From: Rhizobium sp. 16-488-2b
Lineage (GTDB): Bacteria; Pseudomonadota; Alphaproteobacteria; Rhizobiales; Rhizobiaceae
Direction: 5' to 3'
DNA length: 64,000 nt
Assembly (NCBI RefSeq): GCF_017741815.1
Contig: NZ_JAGHMF010000026.1
Location: forward strand, 62,001 to 126,000
The translations under genes and the position numbers were made by a program. A model generated the notes under the pieces. It saw only the letters and a program-made list of their open reading frames with translations. It did not search any database and was not told the DNA's origin. Positions 25,462 to 34,482 of this stretch are shown piece by piece; position 1 is the first letter of the stretch; every line of letters starts with the position of its first letter.

Positions 25462-26628
25462 ATGTCCGCCGCCGAACTCTATTCCCATGACGTCGAACCG
25501 GTCGCCGCCAGCGCGCCGCTGATCGTTCACGTCATCCGCCAATTCCTGCCCAATCGCGGCGGCCTCGAGGACGTGATCGCCAACCTCTCGCGCGAGACAC
25601 TCAAGCGCGGCTACCGCGTCCGCGTCGTCACGCTCGACAGTCTGTTTACCGCCCGCGACAAGAAGCTTCCCTCGCGTGAGACCATCGATGGCATCGACAT
25701 CGTCCGCATCCCCTGGTCCGGCAGCACGCGCTATCCGCTCGCGCCTGAGGTCTTCCGCCATCTCGGCGACGCAGACCTGATCCATGTGCACGCGATCGAC
25801 TTCTTCTTCGATGCGCTTGCCTGGGGCCGCTTCCTGCATCGCAAGCCGATGGTGGTCACCACCCATGGCGGCTTCTTCCACACGACGAAATTCGCGACCA
25901 TCAAGAAGGTCTGGTTTCAGACCATCACTCGCGTCTCGGCCATGGCCTATAAGCGGGTCATCGGCTGCAGCATGTCGGATCTCGCACAGTTCGAAAAGAT
26001 CGCGCCGAGCCGCAGCATTCTCATCGAAAACGGCGCCGACATCGGCAAGTTCGCCGACCGCGCATCCCGTGCGCCTAAGCGCCGGATCGTCACGATCGGC
26101 CGGTTCTCGGTCAACAAGCGCCTCGACAGGCTGATCGACGCACTGGCGGTGCTGAGGGTGTGTAATCCGGATTGGCATCTCGATATCGCCGGCGTCGAAT
26201 CCGACCTGACCCGACAGGACCTGATGGCCCAGATCGACCGGCTGAAGCTGAACGACGCCGTCACCATCCATGTCGACGCCGACAACGCCGCCGTCGGCCG
26301 CATCATCGCCGACGCCTCGATCTTCGCCTCGGCCTCATCCTATGAGGGCTTCGGGCTGGTGGCGCTGGAAGCCATGAGCGCCGGTCTGCTGCCGGTGCTC
26401 AACACCAACGAAGCCTATAAAGCTCTCGGCGAGCGTCACAAGGACATTCTGCTCGCGGACTTCGCCGATACGGCCGCCGCAGCCCTCGCGCTGGAAACGG
26501 TCTACAAGCGCCTGAAAGCCGAAGGCCCCGCGGTGCGGGCCGCCCTGCTCTCCGATGCCTCGGCCTATTCCTGGGACGTCGTCGCGGAACGGTACATCGG
26601 CGTCTACAAGGAGCTCATCGCCGGCTAA
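25462..26628 (+). CDS. GT4-family glycosyltransferase
   Basis: 388 residues from MSAAELYSHDVEP, with AAGGAAC before the ATG. It has a GT-B fold: an N-terminal VIRQFLPNRGGLEDVI acceptor loop and a C-terminal donor-binding half with TIGRFSVNKRLDRLIDAL and the EX7E-type segment SSYEGFGLVALEAMSAGLLPV. No membrane helices. It points towards the flippase-hydrolase gene and probably builds part of the same surface glycan. The 77 bases to the next stop hold a GC hairpin (26682-26704) without a T run that may stop transcription from both sides. Confidence 0.9.
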   Translation: MSAAELYSHDVEPVAASAPLIVHVIRQFLPNRGGLEDVIANLSRETLKRGYRVRVVTLDSLFTARDKKLPSRETIDGIDIVRIPWSGSTRYPLAPEVFRHLGDADLIHVHAIDFFFDALAWGRFLHRKPMVVTTHGGFFHTTKFATIKKVWFQTITRVSAMAYKRVIGCSMSDLAQFEKIAPSRSILIENGADIGKFADRASRAPKRRIVTIGRFSVNKRLDRLIDALAVLRVCNPDWHLDIAGVESDLTRQDLMAQIDRLKLNDAVTIHVDADNAAVGRIIADASIFASASSYEGFGLVALEAMSAGLLPVLNTNEAYKALGERHKDILLADFADTAAAALALETVYKRLKAEGPAVRAALLSDASAYSWDVVAERYIGVYKELIAG

Positions 26629-26705
26629 TAAAAGTCGGCGCTGTTACCTCGACAATTTGAAAAATCTACCCGACCCAAAACGGGCAGGCGCACGCCTGTG
26701 CCCGC

Positions 26706-29700
26706 TCAGGCCTTCGCCAGCCGCGCGATCTCGGCAAACACCGTCCGGCGCGATTCCGGTGGGGTCAGATTGTGATCGGCATCCGGCAGCATCACCAGCC
26801 GGACGTTCGGATGGCGCTCGAACTTGCGGCCGCCGGGGCCGAAGTGGAAGTACATGTGCTCCAGGCCGACATCGCCTTCGCTATAGATCAACGTCAGCGG
26901 CACCTTGCGCTTGCCGACGGTGACGAAGGACTTCTTCACTTCGCTCGCAGTGTGCCGGCGGCTCGGCAGATATTCGAGCAGCGGCGCGATGCGCACCGAC
27001 ATGCGGCGTGAAAAGGCGATGATGACATTGCGCGTCGCCGCCAGCACGTCGATATCGCCCTTCAGCAGGCGCTTGACCGTTGCGAAGCTGGAAAGCCGCT
27101 GGCCGTAATCCTCGAAGCTGCGCGGCACCGATACGACATGCTTGCGCTCGACCGGCTGGTTCGGATCCCAATAGTAGACGAAGGGATTGATCGAAACAGC
27201 GGCCTTCACTCGAACATCGTCGACAGCCGAGCGGATGGCGACATAGCCGCCGCTGCAGCGCCCGGCAACCATCAGCGGTCCGGGAACCATGCCCTCGAGC
27301 AGATCGAGTGCGGCCTGCGCATCGGCGTTCTGGGTGGCGGAATAGAGGATCTGATCCGGTGCGTCGGGACGCGGCGGGCTGTCGCCGACATTGGCGGAAT
27401 CGAAGCGGATCGAGGCGACGCCCTCGCGGGCAAGCCCCCGGGCCATGTCGGTGACCGCGCGACCCCAGCCGGACTGGCGGTCGTAGGCGGTCGACAGAAA
27501 CACCACGCTGTTGCCGCGCGGCCGACCGACCGGGCGCGTCACGACGCCGACCAGATGATTGAACGCGCCGAAACGGACCGGCACTTCCTCGAAGCCGTCG
27601 CCTGCGAGCGACTGCGTATCGACAGCGGAGGCGGAGGGCGCAGCGGCCGGATCGACCGACGTTTGCTCGTCCACCCATTGCGCCAGCGTCTCGACGACCT
27701 CCATCGGCGTGCGCGAGAAGACCGGGTCGGAGATCAGCCTGTCGTAGCCCTTGAACGTCTGCTGCTCGACCGTCGCGCCGAGCGCGGTCAGATTGTCGGC
27801 GAGCGTCGTGTCGTCGGCGCGCTCCGGGCGCTCCAGAATGAGGTAGCGCTGTGCTGCCAGCGTTTCCGGCGCGGCGATGCGGACCTTCGACAGTTCCGCG
27901 GCGATCCCATCGGGCATCTGCAGCCCGGCGATCATGTGCTTGCCCTCGGGAATGGCATCTTCGCCCAATCCCAGGTGATGATTGATGAACGTCGCCCATG
28001 CACGAAGCTCGCGCAGATAGGCGCGGCCATTGACGACGGGACCGAGCAAGGCGACGGCATCGACGCCTTCGATCGATGGCGCGGTTCTCTGCGCCAGTGC
28101 CGCACCGAGCCCCTGCGCGACGATGATGATGCGGCTGCAGCCGCTCAGCTGCTTCAACCGCTCGGCCGCATTGCGGATCGCGTCTTCCCAGATCTTCAGG
28201 CCGACAGTGTCATCGACATCAAGAGCATCACCGGCGCCGGGATAATCGAAGCGCAGGCTGGGCACGCCGAGGCCCGCGAAATGCTCCGCCGTCACGCGGA
28301 AGAACCGCCGGCTGCACATTTCCTCAAGCCCCCAGGGATTGACGAAGAGCACGGCCGTGGAGCGCTTGGCAACGCCTGCGTTCTCCGGCTTGAACAGGCC
28401 GATCGTACCATCGAAAGCGAATGGCAGCGCAGCCTGATTGCCGGCGCCTTCGGCAAGACCGGTCTCGACCGTGATCTCGATGGGCTCTTCTTCTTCCGCC
28501 AGCTTGGCGCGCGCTGGCGCAATGAAGGCGACTGCCTTGCGGGCGGACTTTCCTACCGAGCCGGGCAATTTTTCAACGATCGACAACATAACATCGGCAT
28601 CCTCTCGCGGAATTGCCTTTAAAAGCTTGAGCGCAACAATATAGCCAGCACCCCCAAGAACGACTGCGAGAAGAAGTCCAATAGAACCATTGATATAGTG
28701 TAAAATTCCAAGGGCTATAATTGCGCACAGAACCGACGCGGCAAGCGTCTTGAGCAGATTTACGTACAAACCGGAGAGCTGAGAGCCGAAACCGGTCTGT
28801 CGCACCATGATAATACACATAATCGTGAACACGCCGATGCGCACCATCGCGGCACCCTCGGCGGCGAAGAATGGAACGACCGCAAGGCAGCCAAGCGTCA
28901 TCACGGCAGCGCCGACGAGGCTGACCTTCAGCCGGTCGCGGGCGCGGTCCATCGAGAGCAGATAGAGGCTGAGCGTCTGCATGAAAGTGTAGGACGGGGC
29001 GGCAAGCGCCAGCAGCGCCACGACGGTTCCGCTGCGCGCGAATGCCTCGCCGAAGACAGCGCGCACCAGTTCGCTCGATATGGCGGCAAGCCCGAAGCTC
29101 ATCGGCAGGATGATATAGGCCATGCTGCGGGTAACGGCCGCGAACACCTCGACCGGCAGGGTGCGGTCGTCGCTGGAGTGGCGCCGCTCCGAATAATAGG
29201 GGAGCAGGCTGCCCGTCATCTGGATCGGCAATTGCAGCGCGATATTGGCAACCGACAGGCCGACGGCATAGAAACCGACCATCTCGACCGACCAGAACTG
29301 CTGCAGGAACAGGAGCTCCAGCCTGTTGAGGAAGATGGAATCGATCAGGAACTGCGCCGATAGTACGATGGACGAGGCCGCCAGATATTTCAGCGGCACC
29401 CCGCAGCGGTCGCGCGGCGTCATCAGGATCGGAATGGTGGCGATGAAGAACACCATCTGCCCCAACAGATAGCCGACCAGCACACCCTCGACCCCATAAA
29501 GAACCGCGCCGGCGCCGACGCCGATCAGCTGCAACAGGCACACACCCATGGCGAGCTTGAAGAAATCAGTCAGCCGCCGCTCACCGATAAGGTAGAATTT
29601 GACGAAGGATCCGATCGCCTGAACGAAGAAAAGCGCACCGGTCACATAGGCGACCGAGGGTGCGGTCTTTGCCCAATGCATCTGCTCGGACGTCAGGAAA

Positions 29701-30017
29701 AACAGGGCGTAGAGGCCGAGCAGCAACAGCGTCGAGCACAGCATGACGGTGACGAGCAACGAGGCGAAACCCAGCCGCCGGCGCGCGTCAAAACCTTCCG
29801 CCTGAAGCTGCGGCAGCGTCTTCGACATGGTGATGCTGGAGCCGAGCTCGGCGATCGACGCGCCTGTCACCACGAGCCAGAGCGAGAAGGCGACGATGCC
29901 GTTCGCCTCTGGCCCGAGCAGCCGAGCGGTGATGATGGAAGACAGGAATCCCGTTACCAGGAGCAGCATTCCCGCCGCCCCGTTCATCACAGAATTCGCG
30001 ATAATTCCCTTAGACAT
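26706..30017 (-). CDS. Wzx-like polysaccharide flippase fused to two alpha/beta-hydrolase domains
   Basis: 1103 residues. Residues 1-470 hold 12-14 membrane helices of the MATE/Wzx (polysaccharide exporter) type with MNGAAGMLLLVTGFLSS at the start. A Lys/Glu linker (471-550) leads to hydrolase domain 1 (about 552-785; oxyanion loop FVNPWGLEEM, RFDYPGAGD), whose nucleophile elbow is AQGLG at 634-638, without Ser. Hydrolase domain 2 (about 812-1103) has GRCSG at 919-923, so Cys921 is the likely nucleophile, with SEGD at 1046-1049 and His1082. The hydrolases resemble those of exosortase-linked polysaccharide loci. The protein is the last gene of the aminoacyl-carrier operon. A role in flipping and acyl/aminoacyl editing of a lipid-linked glycan is inferred. 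Confidence 0.85.
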   Translation of the reverse strand: MSKGIIANSVMNGAAGMLLLVTGFLSSIITARLLGPEANGIVAFSLWLVVTGASIAELGSSITMSKTLPQLQAEGFDARRRLGFASLLVTVMLCSTLLLLGLYALFFLTSEQMHWAKTAPSVAYVTGALFFVQAIGSFVKFYLIGERRLTDFFKLAMGVCLLQLIGVGAGAVLYGVEGVLVGYLLGQMVFFIATIPILMTPRDRCGVPLKYLAASSIVLSAQFLIDSIFLNRLELLFLQQFWSVEMVGFYAVGLSVANIALQLPIQMTGSLLPYYSERRHSSDDRTLPVEVFAAVTRSMAYIILPMSFGLAAISSELVRAVFGEAFARSGTVVALLALAAPSYTFMQTLSLYLLSMDRARDRLKVSLVGAAVMTLGCLAVVPFFAAEGAAMVRIGVFTIMCIIMVRQTGFGSQLSGLYVNLLKTLAASVLCAIIALGILHYINGSIGLLLAVVLGGAGYIVALKLLKAIPREDADVMLSIVEKLPGSVGKSARKAVAFIAPARAKLAEEEEPIEITVETGLAEGAGNQAALPFAFDGTIGLFKPENAGVAKRSTAVLFVNPWGLEEMCSRRFFRVTAEHFAGLGVPSLRFDYPGAGDALDVDDTVGLKIWEDAIRNAAERLKQLSGCSRIIIVAQGLGAALAQRTAPSIEGVDAVALLGPVVNGRAYLRELRAWATFINHHLGLGEDAIPEGKHMIAGLQMPDGIAAELSKVRIAAPETLAAQRYLILERPERADDTTLADNLTALGATVEQQTFKGYDRLISDPVFSRTPMEVVETLAQWVDEQTSVDPAAAPSASAVDTQSLAGDGFEEVPVRFGAFNHLVGVVTRPVGRPRGNSVVFLSTAYDRQSGWGRAVTDMARGLAREGVASIRFDSANVGDSPPRPDAPDQILYSATQNADAQAALDLLEGMVPGPLMVAGRCSGGYVAIRSAVDDVRVKAAVSINPFVYYWDPNQPVERKHVVSVPRSFEDYGQRLSSFATVKRLLKGDIDVLAATRNVIIAFSRRMSVRIAPLLEYLPSRRHTASEVKKSFVTVGKRKVPLTLIYSEGDVGLEHMYFHFGPGGRKFERHPNVRLVMLPDADHNLTPPESRRTVFAEIARLAKA

Positions 30018-30106
30018 AACGTATCCGCTTTAGGCCGTTCGAAGGGCCTATTTTAGTAAGAAAGTCTTTCGAAATTGATTGCGCCTCATCTTTTGCGACG
30101 AGCGAC

Positions 30107-32581
30107 TTAGAAGGAAAAGGCGCGCGCGCCGCCCGGTGTCAGCACCTCGCCGGTCGGGCGATCATCCGCTCCTCGCCCGGAGAGCGGCCGCAGGAGAACG
30201 CGCTTGGCGACCCCCGGCGCCAGATGGAACCAGTCATCGTCGGACCGGAAACCATCGACGCTGAAATGCACCGACTGCGCCAGCCTGTCGGTCGCCAGAT
30301 CCGCAAACCACGCGCCGCCATCCTCGACCAGCGACACCTGGATCTCGGCATCGTGCACGGCTCTCGAGCGCCCCTGCGGGAAATGGAAGGCATCGGCCAC
30401 CACCGCGCCACCCTCGGGAAGCCTGAGGCGCGCCACCGTGACGTCATGTGCCGGCGGCCCGAAGCGGAACGCGTAGGTGGTGTCGAAGAACGCGCCGAAC
30501 AGATCGGTTGCGGCAAACGTCTCGGCGCTGCGTGGCGCAAGCGTCAGGATGCGTCCGCCGCTTGCCACATTCTGCCGGCCGTTTCTGAAGCAGATGACCT
30601 CGAGATCGAGTTGCAGGCTGTGTTCGGTCTCGTTGATGACATGCACATCGAGGCCATTGGTCCCCTCGTCGGTCACCAGCACCTGCACCGGCCGGAAGGC
30701 GCGGCGCAGCGCGTACCAGATCGGCTTCGGCGCACCGGTTGAATCGATCACGCCCCAGCCGGCGCCGGGCAACAAGTCCTGCAGCGTCCAGACCAGCGCG
30801 CCATTGCAGCTCGATCCCCTGCGCCGCCATTCCGCAAAGGTCTCTTCCGCCACCTCGCCGGTGACGGCGCGCGACAAGTCGAGATAAAGATCGCGGTTTT
30901 CGCGACGCAGGCGCGCGGGATCGACGTCGTAGAGATGGCCGAGATAGAAATCGCGCACATCCTCGAAATCCCAGGAGGCGCCGCGATCCCGCGAAACACG
31001 CGATTTCCATAGCGGGCTGTGCACTGGTGGAACATCGAGATGTCGTTGCAGCGTCTTCTGCTGCGGCACGTTGGCGAAGGCAAGGCTTTCAGCCGCGAAG
31101 CGCACGTTCGCGCGGCGCGCATCGTCAAGCGGCCGCATATAGGCGCCGACGCCGTAATAATGCGTCACGCCGGCATTCGGCGAAAACGGCATGGCGCCGC
31201 CGGACGGCGAATTGGCGACGTAGGGGATTTCGGGGCAGAGCCGCGCCGCGATCGCCGGTATGATCTCGTCGGTGATCGGGCCGGACCAGAATTCCGGCGG
31301 CAGGCCGAGCATCGCCGCCTGCTGGTAGATCTCGCTGCCGCCGCAGAGCACCGTAAGCGAAGGCGAACCCTGCACGCCGTGCAGGAACTCCTCGACCTCC
31401 GCGTGGACATGCGCGGTAAAGGCCTTATCGTTCTTCGGATAGTCGAAATTGGCGAACATGAAGTCCTGCCAGACCATCAGCCCGAGCTCGTCGCAAAGCT
31501 GGAAGAACTCCGGCGTCTCGTAGGCCATGGTGCCGCCGATGCGGATCATGTTCATGCCCGCCTCGGCCGCCAACCGCAGGAACGGCTCATAATCCGCCCG
31601 CGCGCCGGGAAGCTTCACGATATCGGCGGTGGTCCACACCGCGCCGCGGCAAAACACCCGCTCGCCATTGATGAGAAGCGCGAAGTCGCCGCCATCCTTG
31701 CCGCGATCGGCCGCGACGCTCCTGAAGCCGGTCTTGCCCAGCGGATGTTCGACACCATCGATGACGACCGCGTAATCGTAAAGGCGCGGCGTTCCGTGCG
31801 TGTGAGGCCACCAGGGCTCCACGTCCTTCAGCCTCAGAATGGCCGAGTAGTGCCGCTCGCCGACCTTTTCGAACGCCTGCTCGACGCCGCCGCAACGCAG
31901 CGACAATTCGGGCGCCTCTGCGTCGGTGCGGAGCGACACGCTGAGCTTGGCTGAACCATCCGGCTCCAGCACCGCCCGCACACTGACGTCATCCAGTGAT
32001 ACGACATCGCGGCGCACCAGCGTGAGCGGGCGCCAAGGGCCGGCGGCGTGGATTTCAGGGCACCAGCCGGGCATGCGGCCGAGCAGCGTGGTGCGGACAT
32101 TCTTCAAGCCCTGCGGCGTGATCATCTGCGGCCGCCAGCGGGCGCGCGGGCCGTTGTCGGCAATCCGGGGCGCCAGCGCGCGAAAACAAAGCGCCAGCTC
32201 GTCGCCGCCTGACAGCGTCACCGGCACCTCATGCATGGTGAACATGCTCTCGGACGAAAGGATCTCCTGGCCGTTCAGGAATACATGGCAAAGCGTCGCC
32301 AGCCCCTCGAAGCGCAAAATGGCATCACCCGGCGCAGCGTCGAACAGGCGGCAAACATACCAGGCGTCCCTGTTGTCGAGCGGCACGGGGTTTTCGCGGT
32401 CGAACAGCCCTGCTTTTTCCAGCGCGGCGGCGGCCGTGCCCGGCACCTCGGCGGGGATGAACTGGGCGGACAGCGGCAGGTCGTGCGGATTGGCGCAGGC
32501 GCCGGGTTCCGTCAGAACCAGATTCCATCCCTCGCTGAGCGCGATCTCCTCCGCCGCGATGCTCGCCAGTCTCCCACGCAT
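30107..32581 (-). CDS. Glycoside hydrolase family 2 (beta-mannosidase-like)
   Basis: 824 residues without signal peptide. The N-terminal sugar-binding jelly roll (about 10-190), Ig-like domain and TIM barrel of GH2 are present. The acid/base Glu fits LTVLCGGSEIYQQ, where most relatives have NE rather than SE; the nucleophile region reads RFAAESLAFANVP. NMIRIGGTMAYE and LGLMVWQDFMFANFDY match the beta-mannosidase branch. It lies 16 bases after the DUF1839 gene. In such an operon it may trim a glycan or an intermediate rather than serve nutrition. Activity with the altered SE motif should not be assumed. Confidence 0.85.
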   Translation of the reverse strand: MRGRLASIAAEEIALSEGWNLVLTEPGACANPHDLPLSAQFIPAEVPGTAAAALEKAGLFDRENPVPLDNRDAWYVCRLFDAAPGDAILRFEGLATLCHVFLNGQEILSSESMFTMHEVPVTLSGGDELALCFRALAPRIADNGPRARWRPQMITPQGLKNVRTTLLGRMPGWCPEIHAAGPWRPLTLVRRDVVSLDDVSVRAVLEPDGSAKLSVSLRTDAEAPELSLRCGGVEQAFEKVGERHYSAILRLKDVEPWWPHTHGTPRLYDYAVVIDGVEHPLGKTGFRSVAADRGKDGGDFALLINGERVFCRGAVWTTADIVKLPGARADYEPFLRLAAEAGMNMIRIGGTMAYETPEFFQLCDELGLMVWQDFMFANFDYPKNDKAFTAHVHAEVEEFLHGVQGSPSLTVLCGGSEIYQQAAMLGLPPEFWSGPITDEIIPAIAARLCPEIPYVANSPSGGAMPFSPNAGVTHYYGVGAYMRPLDDARRANVRFAAESLAFANVPQQKTLQRHLDVPPVHSPLWKSRVSRDRGASWDFEDVRDFYLGHLYDVDPARLRRENRDLYLDLSRAVTGEVAEETFAEWRRRGSSCNGALVWTLQDLLPGAGWGVIDSTGAPKPIWYALRRAFRPVQVLVTDEGTNGLDVHVINETEHSLQLDLEVICFRNGRQNVASGGRILTLAPRSAETFAATDLFGAFFDTTYAFRFGPPAHDVTVARLRLPEGGAVVADAFHFPQGRSRAVHDAEIQVSLVEDGGAWFADLATDRLAQSVHFSVDGFRSDDDWFHLAPGVAKRVLLRPLSGRGADDRPTGEVLTPGGARAFSF

Positions 32582-32597
32582 GATCAGGCCTCCGGCT

Positions 32598-33560
32598 TCA
32601 AAGACGTTTCGTGAGCGAAGCCATCATCGAATCCCACGCATCGGCCGCCGGATCAAGCGCAGTCGTTAGCGGCGCGAACTTCTTGCGCGTGACGGCGCGT
32701 GCCAGCTGAAACTGCACGGATTTCGCAGCCTCCGAGAGCTTGCGCGCATGCTCTGCGGCCTCGCCGAATTCGGTCTCCGAATGCCAGACCAGATGATCGG
32801 CCATGAGCTCGAAATTGGCGCCAAACTGGCGCAGCGTGTTGAAGGCGTATTTGTGGAAGAAGCCGAAGGGCCGCTCGGCCACGGCCTCGACCTGCTCGGG
32901 AAAGACCGATGCGAAGGCACGGATCGGGTTTTCACGCGGGCGGCGGGCGAAATGCGAAGACAGCAGCGCGCGCGAAACGCCCCGCGTTGCCTGCGGATCG
33001 ACAGGCGCGTCGGGGAACTTGGCGAACTCGGTATAGGGCAGGAACTGCGGATCCTCGTCGCGAAGATCGAGCTGGAACAGCCCGTCGAAATCCTCGCCCT
33101 CGAGGGAAAAGAAGCCGCCATTGTGGAAATAGTCGACACGCTTGTTCGCGACATCCACCCGGTTGATCGCAACCGTCGTCTTGCCGTGCTCCTGCCGGTA
33201 GGCGGTGCCCTGCGTGTCGGGCATATAGAAGCTGTCCATCTCGATCAGGCAGAGACGGCCGCGCGCGATCTGCGTCGCGACATGCCGCTCGACCTTGTCG
33301 AAGATCGCAAGCTCGGTGACCCTGATACCGTAGAGTGCTTCGAGATCCTCCAGCGGCACCTTGAAGAAGGTGAACTGGTCGCCCTCGAAATCCTGGCCGA
33401 GCGTGAAGCCCAGCATCGCCTCGGGCGGGAGCCCAAGCGTGCTCAGCACCTCGATCCAGAGGTCGATATAGCAATTGGTCTCCGGCCACATGCGCTCCAT
33501 GGAATGCAGCGCATGCGGGCAATAGCTGTCCGGGCTGATCCCCGGGAAGACGGATGCCAT
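32598..33560 (-). CDS. DUF1839 protein, candidate aminoacyl transferase
   Basis: 320 residues from MASVFPGISPDSYC. The conserved block ETNCYIDLWIEVL near residue 30 (a Cys followed by a helix), DFEGDQFTFFKVP, then INRVDVANKRVDYFHNGGFFSLEGEDFDG. The Cys-helix plus later His/Asp arrangement recalls papain/C39-like and BtrH-type acyltransferase folds. Because the gene sits directly after the amino acid:carrier-protein ligase (8-base gap), a role in moving the aminoacyl group from the carrier protein to an acceptor is a reasonable hypothesis. DUF1839 itself has no established function that I know of. The extra 52 residues of the longer frame are discarded as they overlap the ligase gene. Confidence 0.75.
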   Translation of the reverse strand: MASVFPGISPDSYCPHALHSMERMWPETNCYIDLWIEVLSTLGLPPEAMLGFTLGQDFEGDQFTFFKVPLEDLEALYGIRVTELAIFDKVERHVATQIARGRLCLIEMDSFYMPDTQGTAYRQEHGKTTVAINRVDVANKRVDYFHNGGFFSLEGEDFDGLFQLDLRDEDPQFLPYTEFAKFPDAPVDPQATRGVSRALLSSHFARRPRENPIRAFASVFPEQVEAVAERPFGFFHKYAFNTLRQFGANFELMADHLVWHSETEFGEAAEHARKLSEAAKSVQFQLARAVTRKKFAPLTTALDPAADAWDSMMASLTKRL

Positions 33561-33568
33561 CGTTCCCC

Positions 33569-34477
33569 TTAGCCCCAGAGCGCCTGGCGCACGGAGGCCG
33601 GCCACAGCTTGACGTCGAGGCCATGGTGATGAAACAGCGCCAGCGCGATGCGTTCCAGGCCGAAGCCGACGCAGGCCGTGAAGGCAACGCTGCCGTCCTC
33701 GAGGTTCAGGCCCCACTTCTGGCCGAAGGAATCCTGGTGGAAGTTGAAGCTCATGCAGGCCGTCGGATTGGCCGTCGAGGTGATCGGGATCAGGAGCTCG
33801 AACTTCAGGTTCTGGTCACGCTGGTTGTTGACCATCATCTTGCCGGCGCGGCCGAAGAACGGATCGTTGGCGACGTCGATGGTGACGTCGAGACCGACGA
33901 GCTTCATCATCTCAAGGCCGCGATCCATCCACTTCTGACGGAAGTCGGTGACGTGCAGCTCGGTACCCATGCAGACATATTCGCGCATGCGGAACAGCTG
34001 CTGGCGGGCCGGATCGCGCGACGGCTCGTGGCGGAAGCAGTAAGACTGCAGGTCGAACAGCGCGCCGTCCTTCGGCAGGTTGCCGCGGCGGGCGACCGTC
34101 GGGTAGAGCGGATAGCAGGCGGCCGGCGTCAGCACGATCTCCGTGGCTTCCTGGCCCTTGGTCCAGTCGTCGCCCACTTCCATGCACTGCAACAGGTTCA
34201 TGTGGTCGAGCTCGTTGCCGCAGAAGCTGTGGACCGTGCCGGCCAGCTGCGGGAAGCTCTTCATGTAGCCGCTCTTTTCGAAGATTTCGCGGTTCATGCC
34301 CGGCGGAAAGCGCATCGCTTCCGCGCCGTCCGCGCCGCCGAAGCGATCGATCAGGCGCTCGAAGGCGGCGATCACGTCCTCGAACTGGCCGCTGCGGCCA
34401 TAGAGGCCGTCGACGCCCATATCGATCAGAAGGCCGGATTCAAAGAGCCGGTCCAGAAAGGAGGTCTGCATATCCAT
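33569..34477 (-). CDS. Amino acid:[carrier protein] ligase (atypical seryl-tRNA synthetase homologue)
   Basis: 302 residues, a class II synthetase core without tRNA-binding domain. Motif 2 is FRMREYVCMG and motif 3 is GFGLERIALALF. Zinc ligands are predicted as C121, E166 and C269; these are exactly ten less than the C131/E176/C279 I recall for Bradyrhizobium BLL0957, so the alignment is consistent over the whole core. The enzyme activates glycine or alanine with ATP and loads it on the phosphopantetheine of a small carrier protein. Gene order carrier-ACAD-ligase-DUF1839 with gaps of -3, 5 and 8 bases shows an operon. Confidence 0.93.
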   Translation of the reverse strand: MDMQTSFLDRLFESGLLIDMGVDGLYGRSGQFEDVIAAFERLIDRFGGADGAEAMRFPPGMNREIFEKSGYMKSFPQLAGTVHSFCGNELDHMNLLQCMEVGDDWTKGQEATEIVLTPAACYPLYPTVARRGNLPKDGALFDLQSYCFRHEPSRDPARQQLFRMREYVCMGTELHVTDFRQKWMDRGLEMMKLVGLDVTIDVANDPFFGRAGKMMVNNQRDQNLKFELLIPITSTANPTACMSFNFHQDSFGQKWGLNLEDGSVAFTACVGFGLERIALALFHHHGLDVKLWPASVRQALWG

Positions 34478-34482
34478 GTGAG

